Shown here one piece after another: positions 14,460 through 24,475 of a stretch of 64,000 bases of DNA (the first letter of the stretch is position 1; every line of letters starts with the position of its first letter). This DNA is from Verrucomicrobiales bacterium. GTDB taxonomy: Bacteria > Verrucomicrobiota > Verrucomicrobiia > Limisphaerales > UBA11358. A program made the translations under genes and the position numbers. The notes under the pieces are model-generated. The model made no database searches and had not been told where the DNA came from. It saw nothing but the letters and a program-made list of their open reading frames with translations. The stretch lies in contig JAQTQB010000002.1 of the NCBI GenBank assembly GCA_028712475.1, positions 1-64,000 on the forward strand. The letters run 5' to 3'.

Positions 14460-16655
14460 TTACTCCGCCTGAAACACAATCACGCTCAACGGTGGCAGAT
14501 TAAATTCCGCCGAGTATTGCTGGCTGTGGCACGCGTGATTGTCCGCGGTGACGCCGCCAAAGTTTCCCTGGTTGCTGCCGCCGTAAATTTCCGAGTCGCT
14601 GTTCAGCACCTCGCGCCACTTGCCGCCGCGCGGCAGGCCGATACGGTAGTGCGGACGCGGCACGGGCGTGAGATTCAGGATGACGGCGAGCTGATTGGAA
14701 CCGTCCGGTGTCTGGCGCAAAAATGACAGCACGCTGTTCTCGCGGTCGTTGCAGTCAATCCAGTTGAAGCCGGCATGGTCGTAATCCGCCTGCCAGAGTC
14801 CGGGCGTGGCAGCGTAAAGCTTGTTCAAGTCGGCGACGAATTTTTGCAGGCCGCGATGGAACGGGCCGGCGTCGAGCAGCCACCAGTCGAGTTGCGCGTT
14901 TTCATTCCACTCGGCGCGCTGGCCGATTTCGCCGCCCATGAACAACAGTTTTTTTCCGGGGAACAGCCATTGATAACCGAGCAGCGCGCGAAGATTCGCG
15001 AATTTCTGCCAGTCGTCGCCGGGCATCCGGCCAAGCATCGAGCCTTTGCCGTGAACGACCTCGTCGTGCGAAATCGGCAGCACGAAATTTTCGTTGTGAT
15101 GATAAAGCATCGCGAACGTGAGGTCGTTCTGGTGGTATTTGCGATGCACCGGCTCGTGCATGAAATAGCCGAGCGTGTCGTGCATCCAGCCCATGTTCCA
15201 CTTGAAGGAAAAACCAAGTCCGCCGATGTAAGGTGGTCGCGTCACCTGCGGCCACGCGGTGGATTCCTCGGCGATGGTCATCACGCCGGGAAATTCCGTG
15301 TGCGTGATGTGGTTGAATTTTTTCAGGAATTCAATGGCCTCGAGGTTTTCACGACCGCCAAACTGGTTGGGAATCCATTCGCCGGCTTTGCGCGAGTAAT
15401 CGAGATAAAGCATCGAGGCGACGGCGTCCACGCGCAGCCCGTCAATGTGAAAGCGTTCGCACCAGAACAGCGCATTGGCGACGAGAAAATTTGAAACTTC
15501 ATTCCGGCCAAAATTAAAGATCAACGTGCCCCAGTCCTGATGCGCGCCTTTGCGCGGGTCTTCATGCTCGAAAAGCGCGGTGCCGTCAAATCGTGCGAGC
15601 GCCCATGTGTCGCGCGGGAAATGTGCGGGCACCCAGTCCACGATGACGCCGATGCCGGCGGCGTGCAGCGCGTTGACGAGAAATTGAAAATCCTCCGGCG
15701 TGCCGAAGCGGCTGGTCGGCGCAAAAAAACCCGTGACCTGATAACCCCACGACGGATAAAACGCGTGCTCGGCCACGGGCATGAATTCGACATGCGTGAA
15801 GCCGAGGCGCGTGACGTATTCAACGAGCGGCCGGGCAAGTTCGCGATAGCTCCACGATTCGGTCGCGGTCTTTTTCTGCCACGAACCGACGTGCATTTCA
15901 TAGACGCTCATCGGCGAACGCAGCGCGTCGCGTTCACGCCGTTTCTTCAGCCACGCGTCATCGTTCCACTTGAATTTTTTGGTGTCCCAGACAATCGCCG
16001 CCTGCTTGGGCGCAACCTCGAAGAAAAATCCGAACGGGTCGGTGTTCAGCTTGATGTGGCCATGCGCGTCGCGGATCTCAAATTTGTAATGCGCGCCCTG
16101 CCCCACGCCGGGAATGAAAATCTCCCAGACGCCGGACGCGCCGAGCAGACGCATCGGATGAAACCGTCCGTCCCAGTTGTTGAAATCGCCGACGACACTG
16201 ATGCGCCGGGCGTTTGGCGCCCAGACGGCGAAGCTCGTGCCGTGGACGCCGTCAATCGTGCGGAGTTGCGCGCCGAGCTTGTCGTAAATTTTCCGCTCGT
16301 CGCCTTTTCCGAATAAAAACAAATCCGCCTCGCCGAGCGTGGGCAGAAATGAATACGCATCGCGCGTGCGGCGGGTTTTTCCATTGTGGTTCGTGACGAC
16401 CAGATCGTAGGCGTAAACGGCGGTGGCGTTTTTGGTGATGCCTTCAAAAACATCTGTGTTCGGAATCCGGGCAAGCTCGAACCTGGGTTTGTCCTTCTCG
16501 TGCACCGGCTGGATTTCAACTTTGGCGGCGTCCGGCAGCAGCGCCCGGACGACCAGCCCCGAACCATCGCCGAGCGGGTGAATCCCGAGAAGCGTGTGCG
16601 GCGATTGATGGGTCAGTTCAACGAGGCTGCGGAGTTCGTCTTTGGTGAGCAACAT
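14460..16655 (-). CDS. glgB: 1,4-alpha-glucan branching enzyme
   Basis: A 731-residue GH13 enzyme that makes alpha-1,6 branches in glycogen. An N-terminal N1-type domain (SPHTLLGIHPLGDGSGLVVR) precedes a CBM48 domain (SFAVWAPNARRISVVGDFNN). The catalytic barrel has GVIVDWVPAHFP, the nucleophile region DGLRVDAVASMLYLDY (near residue 408), the acid region VMTIAEEST (near 457) and ISHDEVVHGKGSM (near 528). The length is normal for the two-domain N-terminal type. No other glg gene is in the window, so it is not in a glycogen operon here. A hairpin terminator separates it from the upstream coaE. Confidence 0.97.
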   Translation of the reverse strand: MLLTKDELRSLVELTHQSPHTLLGIHPLGDGSGLVVRALLPDAAKVEIQPVHEKDKPRFELARIPNTDVFEGITKNATAVYAYDLVVTNHNGKTRRTRDAYSFLPTLGEADLFLFGKGDERKIYDKLGAQLRTIDGVHGTSFAVWAPNARRISVVGDFNNWDGRFHPMRLLGASGVWEIFIPGVGQGAHYKFEIRDAHGHIKLNTDPFGFFFEVAPKQAAIVWDTKKFKWNDDAWLKKRRERDALRSPMSVYEMHVGSWQKKTATESWSYRELARPLVEYVTRLGFTHVEFMPVAEHAFYPSWGYQVTGFFAPTSRFGTPEDFQFLVNALHAAGIGVIVDWVPAHFPRDTWALARFDGTALFEHEDPRKGAHQDWGTLIFNFGRNEVSNFLVANALFWCERFHIDGLRVDAVASMLYLDYSRKAGEWIPNQFGGRENLEAIEFLKKFNHITHTEFPGVMTIAEESTAWPQVTRPPYIGGLGFSFKWNMGWMHDTLGYFMHEPVHRKYHQNDLTFAMLYHHNENFVLPISHDEVVHGKGSMLGRMPGDDWQKFANLRALLGYQWLFPGKKLLFMGGEIGQRAEWNENAQLDWWLLDAGPFHRGLQKFVADLNKLYAATPGLWQADYDHAGFNWIDCNDRENSVLSFLRQTPDGSNQLAVILNLTPVPRPHYRIGLPRGGKWREVLNSDSEIYGGSNQGNFGGVTADNHACHSQQYSAEFNLPPLSVIVFQAE

Positions 16656-16762
16656 AACGGTAAAGATTTAGCAGAGTCTTTTCCTCAAGGCACGCCAAAG
16701 CAATGCCAAAGCGCAAAATTTATCAATCAGGCAAGACCAGCCGCAAGTTACCGCACAAAAGA

Positions 16763-16792
16763 AAAGAGGCCGGACACTACTCCGGCCTCTTT
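16763..16792 (-). terminator. Rho-independent terminator downstream of coaE
   Basis: A perfect 12-base-pair stem, AAAGAGGCCGGA (16763-16774) with TCCGGCCTCTTT (16781-16792), encloses a 6-base loop. On the minus strand it continues into CTTTTCTTTTG, giving the U-rich tail. It therefore serves the minus-strand unit that ends with coaE. Confidence 0.85.
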
Positions 16793-16908
16793 CGAGAACA
16801 ACACTTAAATCTTGATTGATGACCACCGCCATCAACGCGATCAGAATATACAATCCGCCGTCCCCAGCCAGTCACCAGTTCTGGGGACAAGCCGACGAAG
16901 CGGAGAAA

Positions 16909-17493
16909 TCAGAGTTTCTGAAGGATTTGCCCAACCTGCCGGTGCTGGACTTCGAGCAAGCCCTCCGTCCAGATCACAAAATGGGAGCGGGCGATTTTTT
17001 GTTCGACCGGCAGTTGCGCCGCGATGCGGTGGCGGACTTGATCCGCGTCCCAGCCGCGCGCGGCCAGCCGTTCCTGCTGTGCTGCGGACGAACAGGCCAC
17101 GCAAATGATCTTTTCAAAGTGCGCCTCCGCCTGCGTTTCAAACAGCAGGGGAATCACGACCACGGCCAGATGATGACCCTCTTTGCGCCAGGCTTCGATT
17201 TGCGCGAGCCAGCGTTCGCGGATGCGCGGATGGAGGACGGCCTCAAGTTTCCGGCGGGCGGCGGCATCGGAAAAAATAATCCGGGCCAGTTCGTCGCGGC
17301 GCAACCGGCCGTCGGACGCGACGATGTTTTTGCCGAAGTGGATTTGGATTTCAGCAAGGGCGGGTTCGCCGGGCTGGACTAGCTGGCGGGCAAGTTCGTC
17401 GGTGTCCACGACCCGGACACCGTGCTGCAAAAAGAAACCGGCGGCGGTGGATTTGCCCATCCCAACGCCGCCGGTCAATCCGCAAACTTTCAT
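16909..17493 (-). CDS. coaE: Dephospho-CoA kinase
   Basis: A 194-residue kinase of the P-loop NTP superfamily that phosphorylates the 3'-OH of dephospho-CoA, the last step of CoA synthesis. The ATG at 17493 places the P-loop GGVGMGKS at residues 8-15. VVDTDELARQLV, LHPRIRERW and VIPLLFE follow in the order expected for CoaE. It begins 7 bases after the stop of the preceding exported-protein gene on the same strand and is followed by a strong terminator, so it may be the last gene of the long minus-strand unit. Confidence 0.95.
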   Translation of the reverse strand: MKVCGLTGGVGMGKSTAAGFFLQHGVRVVDTDELARQLVQPGEPALAEIQIHFGKNIVASDGRLRRDELARIIFSDAAARRKLEAVLHPRIRERWLAQIEAWRKEGHHLAVVVIPLLFETQAEAHFEKIICVACSSAAQQERLAARGWDADQVRHRIAAQLPVEQKIARSHFVIWTEGLLEVQHRQVGQILQKL

Positions 17494-17500
17494 GGCGAGG

Positions 17501-20149
17501 CTACCAGCCCTGCTTGGCACGGTAAAACTGCTGCTTGTTGGTGGTAAAACCAAAATCGTTGAAGGTGAACGGCGGCGCGCCGGTATAGACGTTCACCCAG
17601 TTCGGGGAGATCAAATTGGTGGTGGCCTGAATGATGACCTTGTAATTGGAGCCGGTTGCCAGACCGGAAGGGAACTGAACCCCGCTGACCTTGAAATGAA
17701 AGGATTCGGGCGGGTCTGATGGCTCAAGCAGCGTTATGCTGGCCTGCGCCAAATTTGCGAGATTAACCCAGCGAAGCCGGTTGTTGTTCCAACCATTGAT
17801 ATTCGTTGTAACATCCACCCCGTTGGCGAAAGCCTGCTGGTAGTAGATGACCATGCCCGGACTGATGGCCAGAGCCGTGGCGTTGCTGGTGGTGAAGTTG
17901 AGCGTGGCGGCGAAGTTGGTGAGAACAAGCACATCCACATACATCGCATTGGTAGCTCCCGCGCCGTTGAAAGTGAGCACGCTGTGGGGCGGAACGCTTA
18001 ACGCATTCAAAACCAGCCGGCCCACCGCCACATTATCCACATAGCCGCTGGTGGAAACTCCGCGATCCTCCCCGGCCCAGGTGTTGACAACATTTTTATT
18101 GGTTGAGGCAACCTCCGAAATGCTCGTGCCAAGCAGGTCGCCGGCGGCCGGCTTGATCGGCAGGTTCAATGCCACCAAGCTGGATCCACCCACCGTCCAG
18201 TTGTTGCTGCTGTTCAGGTCGGTCAGCAGATTGGTCGCCCGCAACGTGAGCGACCGGCCCATCGTCAACACCACATTGCTCGCCACCAGACTGTCGGCGG
18301 TGATCGAAATATCGCCAATGGCGGTGATCGAACCACCGGTCAGAACGGCCGTCAGTGATTGCAGGGAGAAATTGCCCAAACCGTTGAGAATGGTTCCGCT
18401 ATTTTTGAAATAACTCGCATAAACCGCCGAGCCTTGATCTGAAAGCAACCCATTGTTGATGAAGGTTTGATAATTGGCCGGCGGCGGGCCGCCAAAGTTG
18501 CCGGCATTGCCCATCGTAATTTTCCCATTATTAGTCAGCCAAAGCAGATTTGGCAACGAACTGGCAAAAAAAACATTGTTGTTTTCCAAATTCAACTCGC
18601 CTTCGGGCGAACCGGCTCCAGTTGCTGGATATCCAACATTGGCCGTCAATGTCAGGCTTCGGGCGTCAATGGAAAGATTGCGGCTGATATTGAACACATC
18701 GCTAATGATCACGTTGGTGCTGTGCAAGGTCAGATCCTGGACTTGCGGCGAAGTGAAAGGAAAAACCTGACTGTCCACGAGCAAAACGCGAAAGTCGTAA
18801 TCTACGCTGGGAACGGCATTGGTATCCGTATAAAGCCAGCGCGTGCTCCAGGCCTGAACCGACCCGACCCAATTCGGAATGACGGACTGCAACAAATTGC
18901 TGACCACAATAGACCCGTTCGTGACGCCCAGATTGATGTCGCTGAAAGGCGAGACAATCGTCGCACCGTCACTGCCATCAAACTGATTGGTGCAGGTGAG
19001 CGACAGATAATTCTGACCGCTGATTGTGGCCAGTGCCAGGTTGAGTTGCCGGCTGGCAGAAATCTGGGTGCGCGCCGGCAGATTGGTGAGTGCGCCGCTC
19101 GGGTTTGAGGCCGTGGGACCGGTCGCCACCGAGGTGGGAACAAACTCCGCGAGCGTGTAGGAGTAAGGATTGGTGATGGATGCGGAGGGGAGCAGAGGCT
19201 GAAAACTTGGCGCAGCCAGACCCGTCAGGGGCAGCGGGACGGTTGATTTGGTGAATTGAAAATTATCAGGGATGCCGTTTACAAGGGTGACATTGGTGGT
19301 GGCTCCCAGAAGATAATCATTCGCCAGATAAAGATAATTGGTCAATGTCTGTCCGGTCGCCGGATTCACATAGGTGCCAATCCACTCGACATTGACAACA
19401 TTAGAATTAACTGGGAAATAAACCTTGTTGGTGACAGTGGGATACGGGTTTCTGATGAATACTGCCCGGACAATCTTATTGGACGGAGTGATCGCATCAG
19501 TCTTAAAATATGACTTGGAATTGATCAAGGTGAAAACATTAGGATCCGAAGACGTGGCGCTGTTCGCCGTCAACATGGCACCAGGATTCCAATTCTGATT
19601 CGTGTTCAGGCCAAAGTTTCCCGCCGTGCCGATAATGCCGAAAGAAGAGTTGTTGCCGCCGCCCTGTGATATCGTAAGGGTGCTGTAAGTCAAATCCACA
19701 TTCTGTCCCGTGAGCAGGATTCCACCATTCAGACCTACATCCATCACGCCGGGACTTGCTATGTTGGTCGCGTTGACGATGATCTGGCCGAACTGGCCGC
19801 CTGAAAGACAAGCGATGGATCCCGGATTGTAAAAACTGACTGCCATCGAGCGCGTGCTGCCGGAGAACGTGTCAAACCGAAACCCGCCAAGTCCAATCAT
19901 TGTGTCATTGTTGGTGTAATTCCGCGTGGACGTCGTCTCGTAAGGAAAAACCGTTCCCGATGAAAAGTAACTGTTGTTGATGAAATTGGTCGCGTCAATG
20001 TTGGGCGCACTGCTGACCACGTCGTTATTGATGTAATATTCCTGCCCCGCCGGCACGGTTTGCGCGAGCAGCAGGCCCGACAGCCCGCAAATCACCGGCC
20101 ATTTCATCAGACGTTTCATCAAGCGACTATAGTGTGTGGTGCCGTTCAT
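17501..20149 (-). CDS. Large exported surface-type protein (third of three)
   Basis: An 882-residue Asn/Thr/Ser-rich protein. I chose the ATG at 20149 because it overlaps the preceding stop by four bases (ATGA), a sign of translational coupling; the signal peptide (MKWPVICGLSGLLLAQTVPA) follows. The body consists of many short beta-strand repeats (for example NNGKITMGNAGNFGG and SITAIGDISITADSLVAS), as in beta-helix adhesins. A C-terminal beta-sandwich-like module ends in NKQQFYRAKQGW, which resembles C-terminal segments I know from other verrucomicrobial exported proteins. It is probably displayed on or released from the cell. Ligand and function are unknown. Confidence 0.75.
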   Translation of the reverse strand: MNGTTHYSRLMKRLMKWPVICGLSGLLLAQTVPAGQEYYINNDVVSSAPNIDATNFINNSYFSSGTVFPYETTSTRNYTNNDTMIGLGGFRFDTFSGSTRSMAVSFYNPGSIACLSGGQFGQIIVNATNIASPGVMDVGLNGGILLTGQNVDLTYSTLTISQGGGNNSSFGIIGTAGNFGLNTNQNWNPGAMLTANSATSSDPNVFTLINSKSYFKTDAITPSNKIVRAVFIRNPYPTVTNKVYFPVNSNVVNVEWIGTYVNPATGQTLTNYLYLANDYLLGATTNVTLVNGIPDNFQFTKSTVPLPLTGLAAPSFQPLLPSASITNPYSYTLAEFVPTSVATGPTASNPSGALTNLPARTQISASRQLNLALATISGQNYLSLTCTNQFDGSDGATIVSPFSDINLGVTNGSIVVSNLLQSVIPNWVGSVQAWSTRWLYTDTNAVPSVDYDFRVLLVDSQVFPFTSPQVQDLTLHSTNVIISDVFNISRNLSIDARSLTLTANVGYPATGAGSPEGELNLENNNVFFASSLPNLLWLTNNGKITMGNAGNFGGPPPANYQTFINNGLLSDQGSAVYASYFKNSGTILNGLGNFSLQSLTAVLTGGSITAIGDISITADSLVASNVVLTMGRSLTLRATNLLTDLNSSNNWTVGGSSLVALNLPIKPAAGDLLGTSISEVASTNKNVVNTWAGEDRGVSTSGYVDNVAVGRLVLNALSVPPHSVLTFNGAGATNAMYVDVLVLTNFAATLNFTTSNATALAISPGMVIYYQQAFANGVDVTTNINGWNNNRLRWVNLANLAQASITLLEPSDPPESFHFKVSGVQFPSGLATGSNYKVIIQATTNLISPNWVNVYTGAPPFTFNDFGFTTNKQQFYRAKQGW

Positions 20150-22362
20150 TGGATGATAAGCGAGTAGTTCCACTGCACCGAGCGCGACACGACATCGGTC
20201 AGTTGCAGGGTGAAGTCAAAGGTGCCGGTCTGGGTTGGCGTGCCGGAAATCGTGCCACCCGAAGACAAGGTCAAGCCCGACGGCAGGCTGCCCGACGACA
20301 GCGACCAGTCGAACGGCGGTGAGAATGCACCGCCGGTGGCGATAAAGGTGGTTGCGGGATAAGCCACCCCATTGGTTCCGACCGGCAGACTGGCCGGAGA
20401 AATCTGCACCAGCACCTGATTGGCCAGATTTTCAATGCTGGTGCCGTTCGGATAGACGACCGGGGCGTTGGTGGAGCCGTCGAACGATCCCCATGTCAGC
20501 ACTGAAAGCCCCCCGGTCAATTGATCCCCGTCCGGAATATTTTCAAAAATAGTCCCGACCTTGTCAAACGTGATCGTGGTGGCCGGATCAATGGTTCCCG
20601 GGCCGGCCAGACCTGGCAGTATGTTGGCCTGGTTAAAATTCACATTGCGGGATAAAACAAAGACACCGTTAGGTAATTCAGCGGGTCCATCGGCCAAATC
20701 CGCCGCGCTAAACAGAAAATCCGGGGTCGTCACCACGCGCTGGAACGTCTGATTAACCAGCTTGCTGTTGCTCACCAACTGCATCGTGTAGGTGTTGGTG
20801 ATGGGCTGGTAGAACTGGCCGAGCAGCGAATCGAAACTCGTCTTCACAAACTTGATTTTGCCGATGCCTTGATACAGGCCGGCGGCATTGGTCGTCCCGC
20901 CGGCGGCCGCCCCGCAAATTATCGGCTCCGCCACGAAAATGTGGTTGGTCGAGCGGGTCACCAGGCTTTGGGAATAGAACAAACCAGCCGAATTGCTGGC
21001 GGAAATAATCAGGTTGGTCTCCACCACCACATTGGTGAACAACGTGCTTAAAATCAGGTTCGGGCCGCAGGCATTGGTGTTAATATAGTAATCACCCGAC
21101 GGCACATTGGTGAGCGTGATGTTCTTGCTGGTGGTGTTCGTGGTCAGCGTGCCGGCGGGGGCGCCGGCAAGCTGCTGCACCTGCACCGTCACCAGCGTGG
21201 CGCTGCTGTTGGGACGGTAGTTGTTGGTGACAACGTTGGCAAAGGTGGTCACATAATTGGTGACCACCGTGTAGGTGTAATTCGTGGTGATGACCAGGGT
21301 TTGCGAGCCGGCCGGCGCGCCAATGAGGTTGGTGAAGTAGGCGACAATGGTCGGCGTGGCCTGCATCGTAAAGTAGTTTGAGGAACTGACAATCACCAGC
21401 CCCGGAAACAGATTGGACATGGTGACCGGGTCATTGGTCCGGGCGGCCAGCGCAAAGGCGGTGTAGTTGGAAGTGTAAAGCGGGAATGGCGCGCCATAGT
21501 TGGTGCCGCCGGACACGGTGGAACTCAACAAAACGCTTCCCGGCGCGGACGATTCAAAATTAATGTTGTTCGTGTTGAGCATATACCGCAGCCCTCCGAT
21601 GTCGTCCCGCGTCAGGCTGATATAATAACCGCCGGTTTGAAGACCCTCGCTGGCCACCGACGGACGGGAATCCGCCAAAGGATCCACTTTCACCGGCGCG
21701 GCCAGCGCTTGAGGATCCGGAACGGAGGCCGGGCAAGCCTCCAAAATGATATAGGTATAAAGCGTCGCGTTGACGTAAGGCGAGTATAGAACCTGATTCA
21801 ACGGGGTGGTTGTGAAATCGAAATTCCTCTGGACCACCAGATATACCTCGTCATCTGGACAGGTGCCACCCGGCAATGTAACCCGGTTGTGCAACGTCCA
21901 GGCATAACGAACCGGATTGTCCAGACCCAGCTGCTCCATCATCGCTGACAAAGTGGTGGACTTCAAATCCAGCAAACCCAAAGCACTCGCCTGATAATTG
22001 ATGGCCTGTGAATACAGCGGAAATTCCGTGAGCGCACTGCTGTAACTGTTCACATTGGTCAGGCTGGCGTTCAGAATGGTGAACGCCTGGTCAATTGCCA
22101 CCACCCCGTTGGAACCGAAGAAATCCAAAAAGTTGGCGTTGGGCGCCCAATACATCACCGGCGTGTTGCGACGGTATTCCTCACCTAGATTTTTGGGTGC
22201 CGTGAGATCGCCGCCAATCCCGTAGCCAATTGTGGTCGCCTGCCAGTTATCGCCGCCGTTGTTGATCGGCCCCCCCAGGGAAAAAGCCCACGCCGCCTGC
22301 TGGCCGGACGCCAGCAGAAGAATCCACGAAAATTTTTTGAGTGATTGCAACATACTGCTCAT
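20146..22362 (-). CDS. Large exported protein with C-terminal putative Ig domain (second of three)
   Basis: A 738-residue exported protein. The ATG at 22362 lies one base after the stop of the upstream gene and opens a signal peptide (KKFSWILLLASGQQAAWAFS). The middle is Asn/Thr-rich beta structure. The last 90 residues form a putative Ig-like domain of the He_PIG/cadherin-like type, with LPSGLTLSSGGTISGTPTQT and GTFDFTLQLTD. Such domains are common in surface adhesins and enzymes. No catalytic motif is seen. The tight spacing with its neighbours suggests one transcript and a joint function. Confidence 0.75.
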   Translation of the reverse strand: MSSMLQSLKKFSWILLLASGQQAAWAFSLGGPINNGGDNWQATTIGYGIGGDLTAPKNLGEEYRRNTPVMYWAPNANFLDFFGSNGVVAIDQAFTILNASLTNVNSYSSALTEFPLYSQAINYQASALGLLDLKSTTLSAMMEQLGLDNPVRYAWTLHNRVTLPGGTCPDDEVYLVVQRNFDFTTTPLNQVLYSPYVNATLYTYIILEACPASVPDPQALAAPVKVDPLADSRPSVASEGLQTGGYYISLTRDDIGGLRYMLNTNNINFESSAPGSVLLSSTVSGGTNYGAPFPLYTSNYTAFALAARTNDPVTMSNLFPGLVIVSSSNYFTMQATPTIVAYFTNLIGAPAGSQTLVITTNYTYTVVTNYVTTFANVVTNNYRPNSSATLVTVQVQQLAGAPAGTLTTNTTSKNITLTNVPSGDYYINTNACGPNLILSTLFTNVVVETNLIISASNSAGLFYSQSLVTRSTNHIFVAEPIICGAAAGGTTNAAGLYQGIGKIKFVKTSFDSLLGQFYQPITNTYTMQLVSNSKLVNQTFQRVVTTPDFLFSAADLADGPAELPNGVFVLSRNVNFNQANILPGLAGPGTIDPATTITFDKVGTIFENIPDGDQLTGGLSVLTWGSFDGSTNAPVVYPNGTSIENLANQVLVQISPASLPVGTNGVAYPATTFIATGGAFSPPFDWSLSSGSLPSGLTLSSGGTISGTPTQTGTFDFTLQLTDVVSRSVQWNYSLIIQ

Positions 22363-22363
22363 T

Positions 22364-24340
22364 TTATTGACGCAACAACAACACGCGGTAATAGCCCGCC
22401 GCACCGCCGCCGACAAAAATTGAATCATTGGTGCCCGCCGCAAACCGGGGCGAACCCAGATTGCTCCACGCCGCCATGTTCGACGCCGCCTGCACCTGAT
22501 ATGTCTGGCCGGGCTGCGTATTCCAGCTCAAGAACATTCCCTGCGACGTATTGGCCAGCGATGTCCGCAGCCATGTGCCCGGGTCAAGCGGGTTGCCCCC
22601 GCTCAAGAAGACCTGCCGCAGGGTCAGACCGCCGGAGGCCAGCGGCGCGTTCACATTGGCCGGCCAGCTGGCGATGGTATTGCCGTAATATAGTTCCAGC
22701 CATTCCACCGGGACGTCATAATAATTGCCACCGCCCCAGGTCGTGCCGCTGGTGGCCGGAGAAATCGGCGAGATTGCCCCGCCCGTCGTCACATAATCCA
22801 CCTGAAACGAGTGCGTGCTGCTGGCGGCCAGACCGTTTGTCACAGTCATTGTCCAGATGTTGCCCGCTGTCACACCCGCCGGCACGCCGGAGCCGTCCAC
22901 ATAGACTTCATAATTGGAAACGGAAATTCCCAGCAACGGGGGCCAGGAAACCTCCAGTTGCGGCTGATAAACCCCGTCGGCGTCCAGCGTGAACGGCGCA
23001 TAGACGAACGGCGCGGCCATGGGCTGCAGCAGCGCCGCGACATTGAGATAACGCTGCGCAAACAGATCAAAACTGTTCGGCGAACCGGCATAGCCCGTCC
23101 AGACCGCCAGAAACTGGCCCGCGCCATCCGAGGTCAACGCCGGGTGCATTTGCTGGCTGACCGTGGTGGTGTTGACCTGAAATTCACCGCCCACGGGCGA
23201 ACCGTTGTTATGCACAAACTGTCCGAACAAGCCTTCGCGGGAACCGTCCTGGCCCAGACTCGTCCATGCAATCATGTAATCGGCGGCAATGACACTGATG
23301 CGCGGCGCGTATTGGTCGCCTATAAGATGCGAATTGACACGCAAGGTAGTGCCGCCGGTGCCCGAACTGGAAAATGTCCGCGCATAGATGTCAAAACTGT
23401 TGGTCTGATTCAGCATGTCACGCGCGCCCCACGTCACCATGAAACTGCCGTCGGACACCGACGCCACGGCTGGGTTGGCGCAGGGATTGGAATCTGTGTT
23501 CACGAGAAATTCACTGCCTGCAGGCACGCCATTGCTGGCGTAAAGCCGCGCATAGATGTCCACGCTCGGAACCACCAAGGCGCTTGCAGTGGAATACGTT
23601 GAATTTGCCCCCAGATTCGGAGCCACCACGCGTTGCTGTTCGGAAACCCAGCCCACAACGAATCCGCCGTTTTTCAAGGCGGCAACCGCCGGCGTGCGCT
23701 GGTTGTAATTGGTGAATTGATTGATTCGAAACTGGTTGCTGACGGTCGTGCCAGTGCGTGAAAGGATTTTGCAATAAACATCCTGCAAGCTGTTTGAGCC
23801 GGCCTGATTGAAACTGGCCCACACCACCACGACGTTGCTGTTGTTCAGCGTCGCCACGGCGGGGTTGATCTGAAAATTGTTGGTGAAGGTGCTGACCACC
23901 AGGTCGGTGGTCGTCAAAAAGGTGTTGGTCGGGGTGAGAAAACGCGCGAAAATGTGCTGGTAGCCTTTTTTGCCGCCCTGCCAGACAAACACGGCCCCGC
24001 CATTTTTCAACAGCGCGACGCGGGGGTTTTCCTGATCGTTGGTTCCCTGCTGGTTCACTCGAAACGCGCCCAAGGTGCCGGACAGCGTGCTGTCCAGACG
24101 CCGGGCGCTCACGCCCCAGCCGTTGCCGTCCGTGCTGTTGTCCTGCCAGACCACAAATCCGCCGGCGGGAGTCACCGCCGCATCCGGAAAAACCTGGTCG
24201 CCTGGCAAAGAACCCACCACGGCATATTCGGTCCCATTCTTGGAATAATAATTGGTCTGCGCCATGACGGCGGGAGGAATCATGAGGAACAATCCCCAGC
24301 AAATACAAATGGCGGCCCTGCGGGCGAACAACAAAAACAT
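22364..24340 (-). CDS. Large exported protein with repeated beta-propeller-like units (first of three)
   Basis: With the start at 24340 this is 658 residues, beginning MFLLFARRAAICICWGLFLM as a signal peptide; an alternative ATG at 24460 would add 40 residues before it. The body repeats a unit around AVAALKNGGFVVGWVSEQQ and AVASVSDGSFMVTWGARD, i.e. xVxLxDGGFVVxW followed by a polar loop, about every 50-60 residues, as in propeller-type domains. It continues into a fibronectin-III-like region and a C-terminal segment (TYQVQAASNMAAWSNLG, ending YYRVLLLRQ) typical of verrucomicrobial exported proteins. Function unknown. Confidence 0.75.
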   Translation of the reverse strand: MFLLFARRAAICICWGLFLMIPPAVMAQTNYYSKNGTEYAVVGSLPGDQVFPDAAVTPAGGFVVWQDNSTDGNGWGVSARRLDSTLSGTLGAFRVNQQGTNDQENPRVALLKNGGAVFVWQGGKKGYQHIFARFLTPTNTFLTTTDLVVSTFTNNFQINPAVATLNNSNVVVVWASFNQAGSNSLQDVYCKILSRTGTTVSNQFRINQFTNYNQRTPAVAALKNGGFVVGWVSEQQRVVAPNLGANSTYSTASALVVPSVDIYARLYASNGVPAGSEFLVNTDSNPCANPAVASVSDGSFMVTWGARDMLNQTNSFDIYARTFSSSGTGGTTLRVNSHLIGDQYAPRISVIAADYMIAWTSLGQDGSREGLFGQFVHNNGSPVGGEFQVNTTTVSQQMHPALTSDGAGQFLAVWTGYAGSPNSFDLFAQRYLNVAALLQPMAAPFVYAPFTLDADGVYQPQLEVSWPPLLGISVSNYEVYVDGSGVPAGVTAGNIWTMTVTNGLAASSTHSFQVDYVTTGGAISPISPATSGTTWGGGNYYDVPVEWLELYYGNTIASWPANVNAPLASGGLTLRQVFLSGGNPLDPGTWLRTSLANTSQGMFLSWNTQPGQTYQVQAASNMAAWSNLGSPRFAAGTNDSIFVGGGAAGYYRVLLLRQ

Positions 24341-24475
24341 AACAGGTTTGGCAGACTCTAAACGCACCGCTGCGTTTTGTCCAAAAATTCCCATGACGGA
24401 ACAGACGCGACCCGCGCATCCGCCCATCGGCACATTTTGAATCCAGCTTGACAAATTCATCTTTCTTGCAAATTT

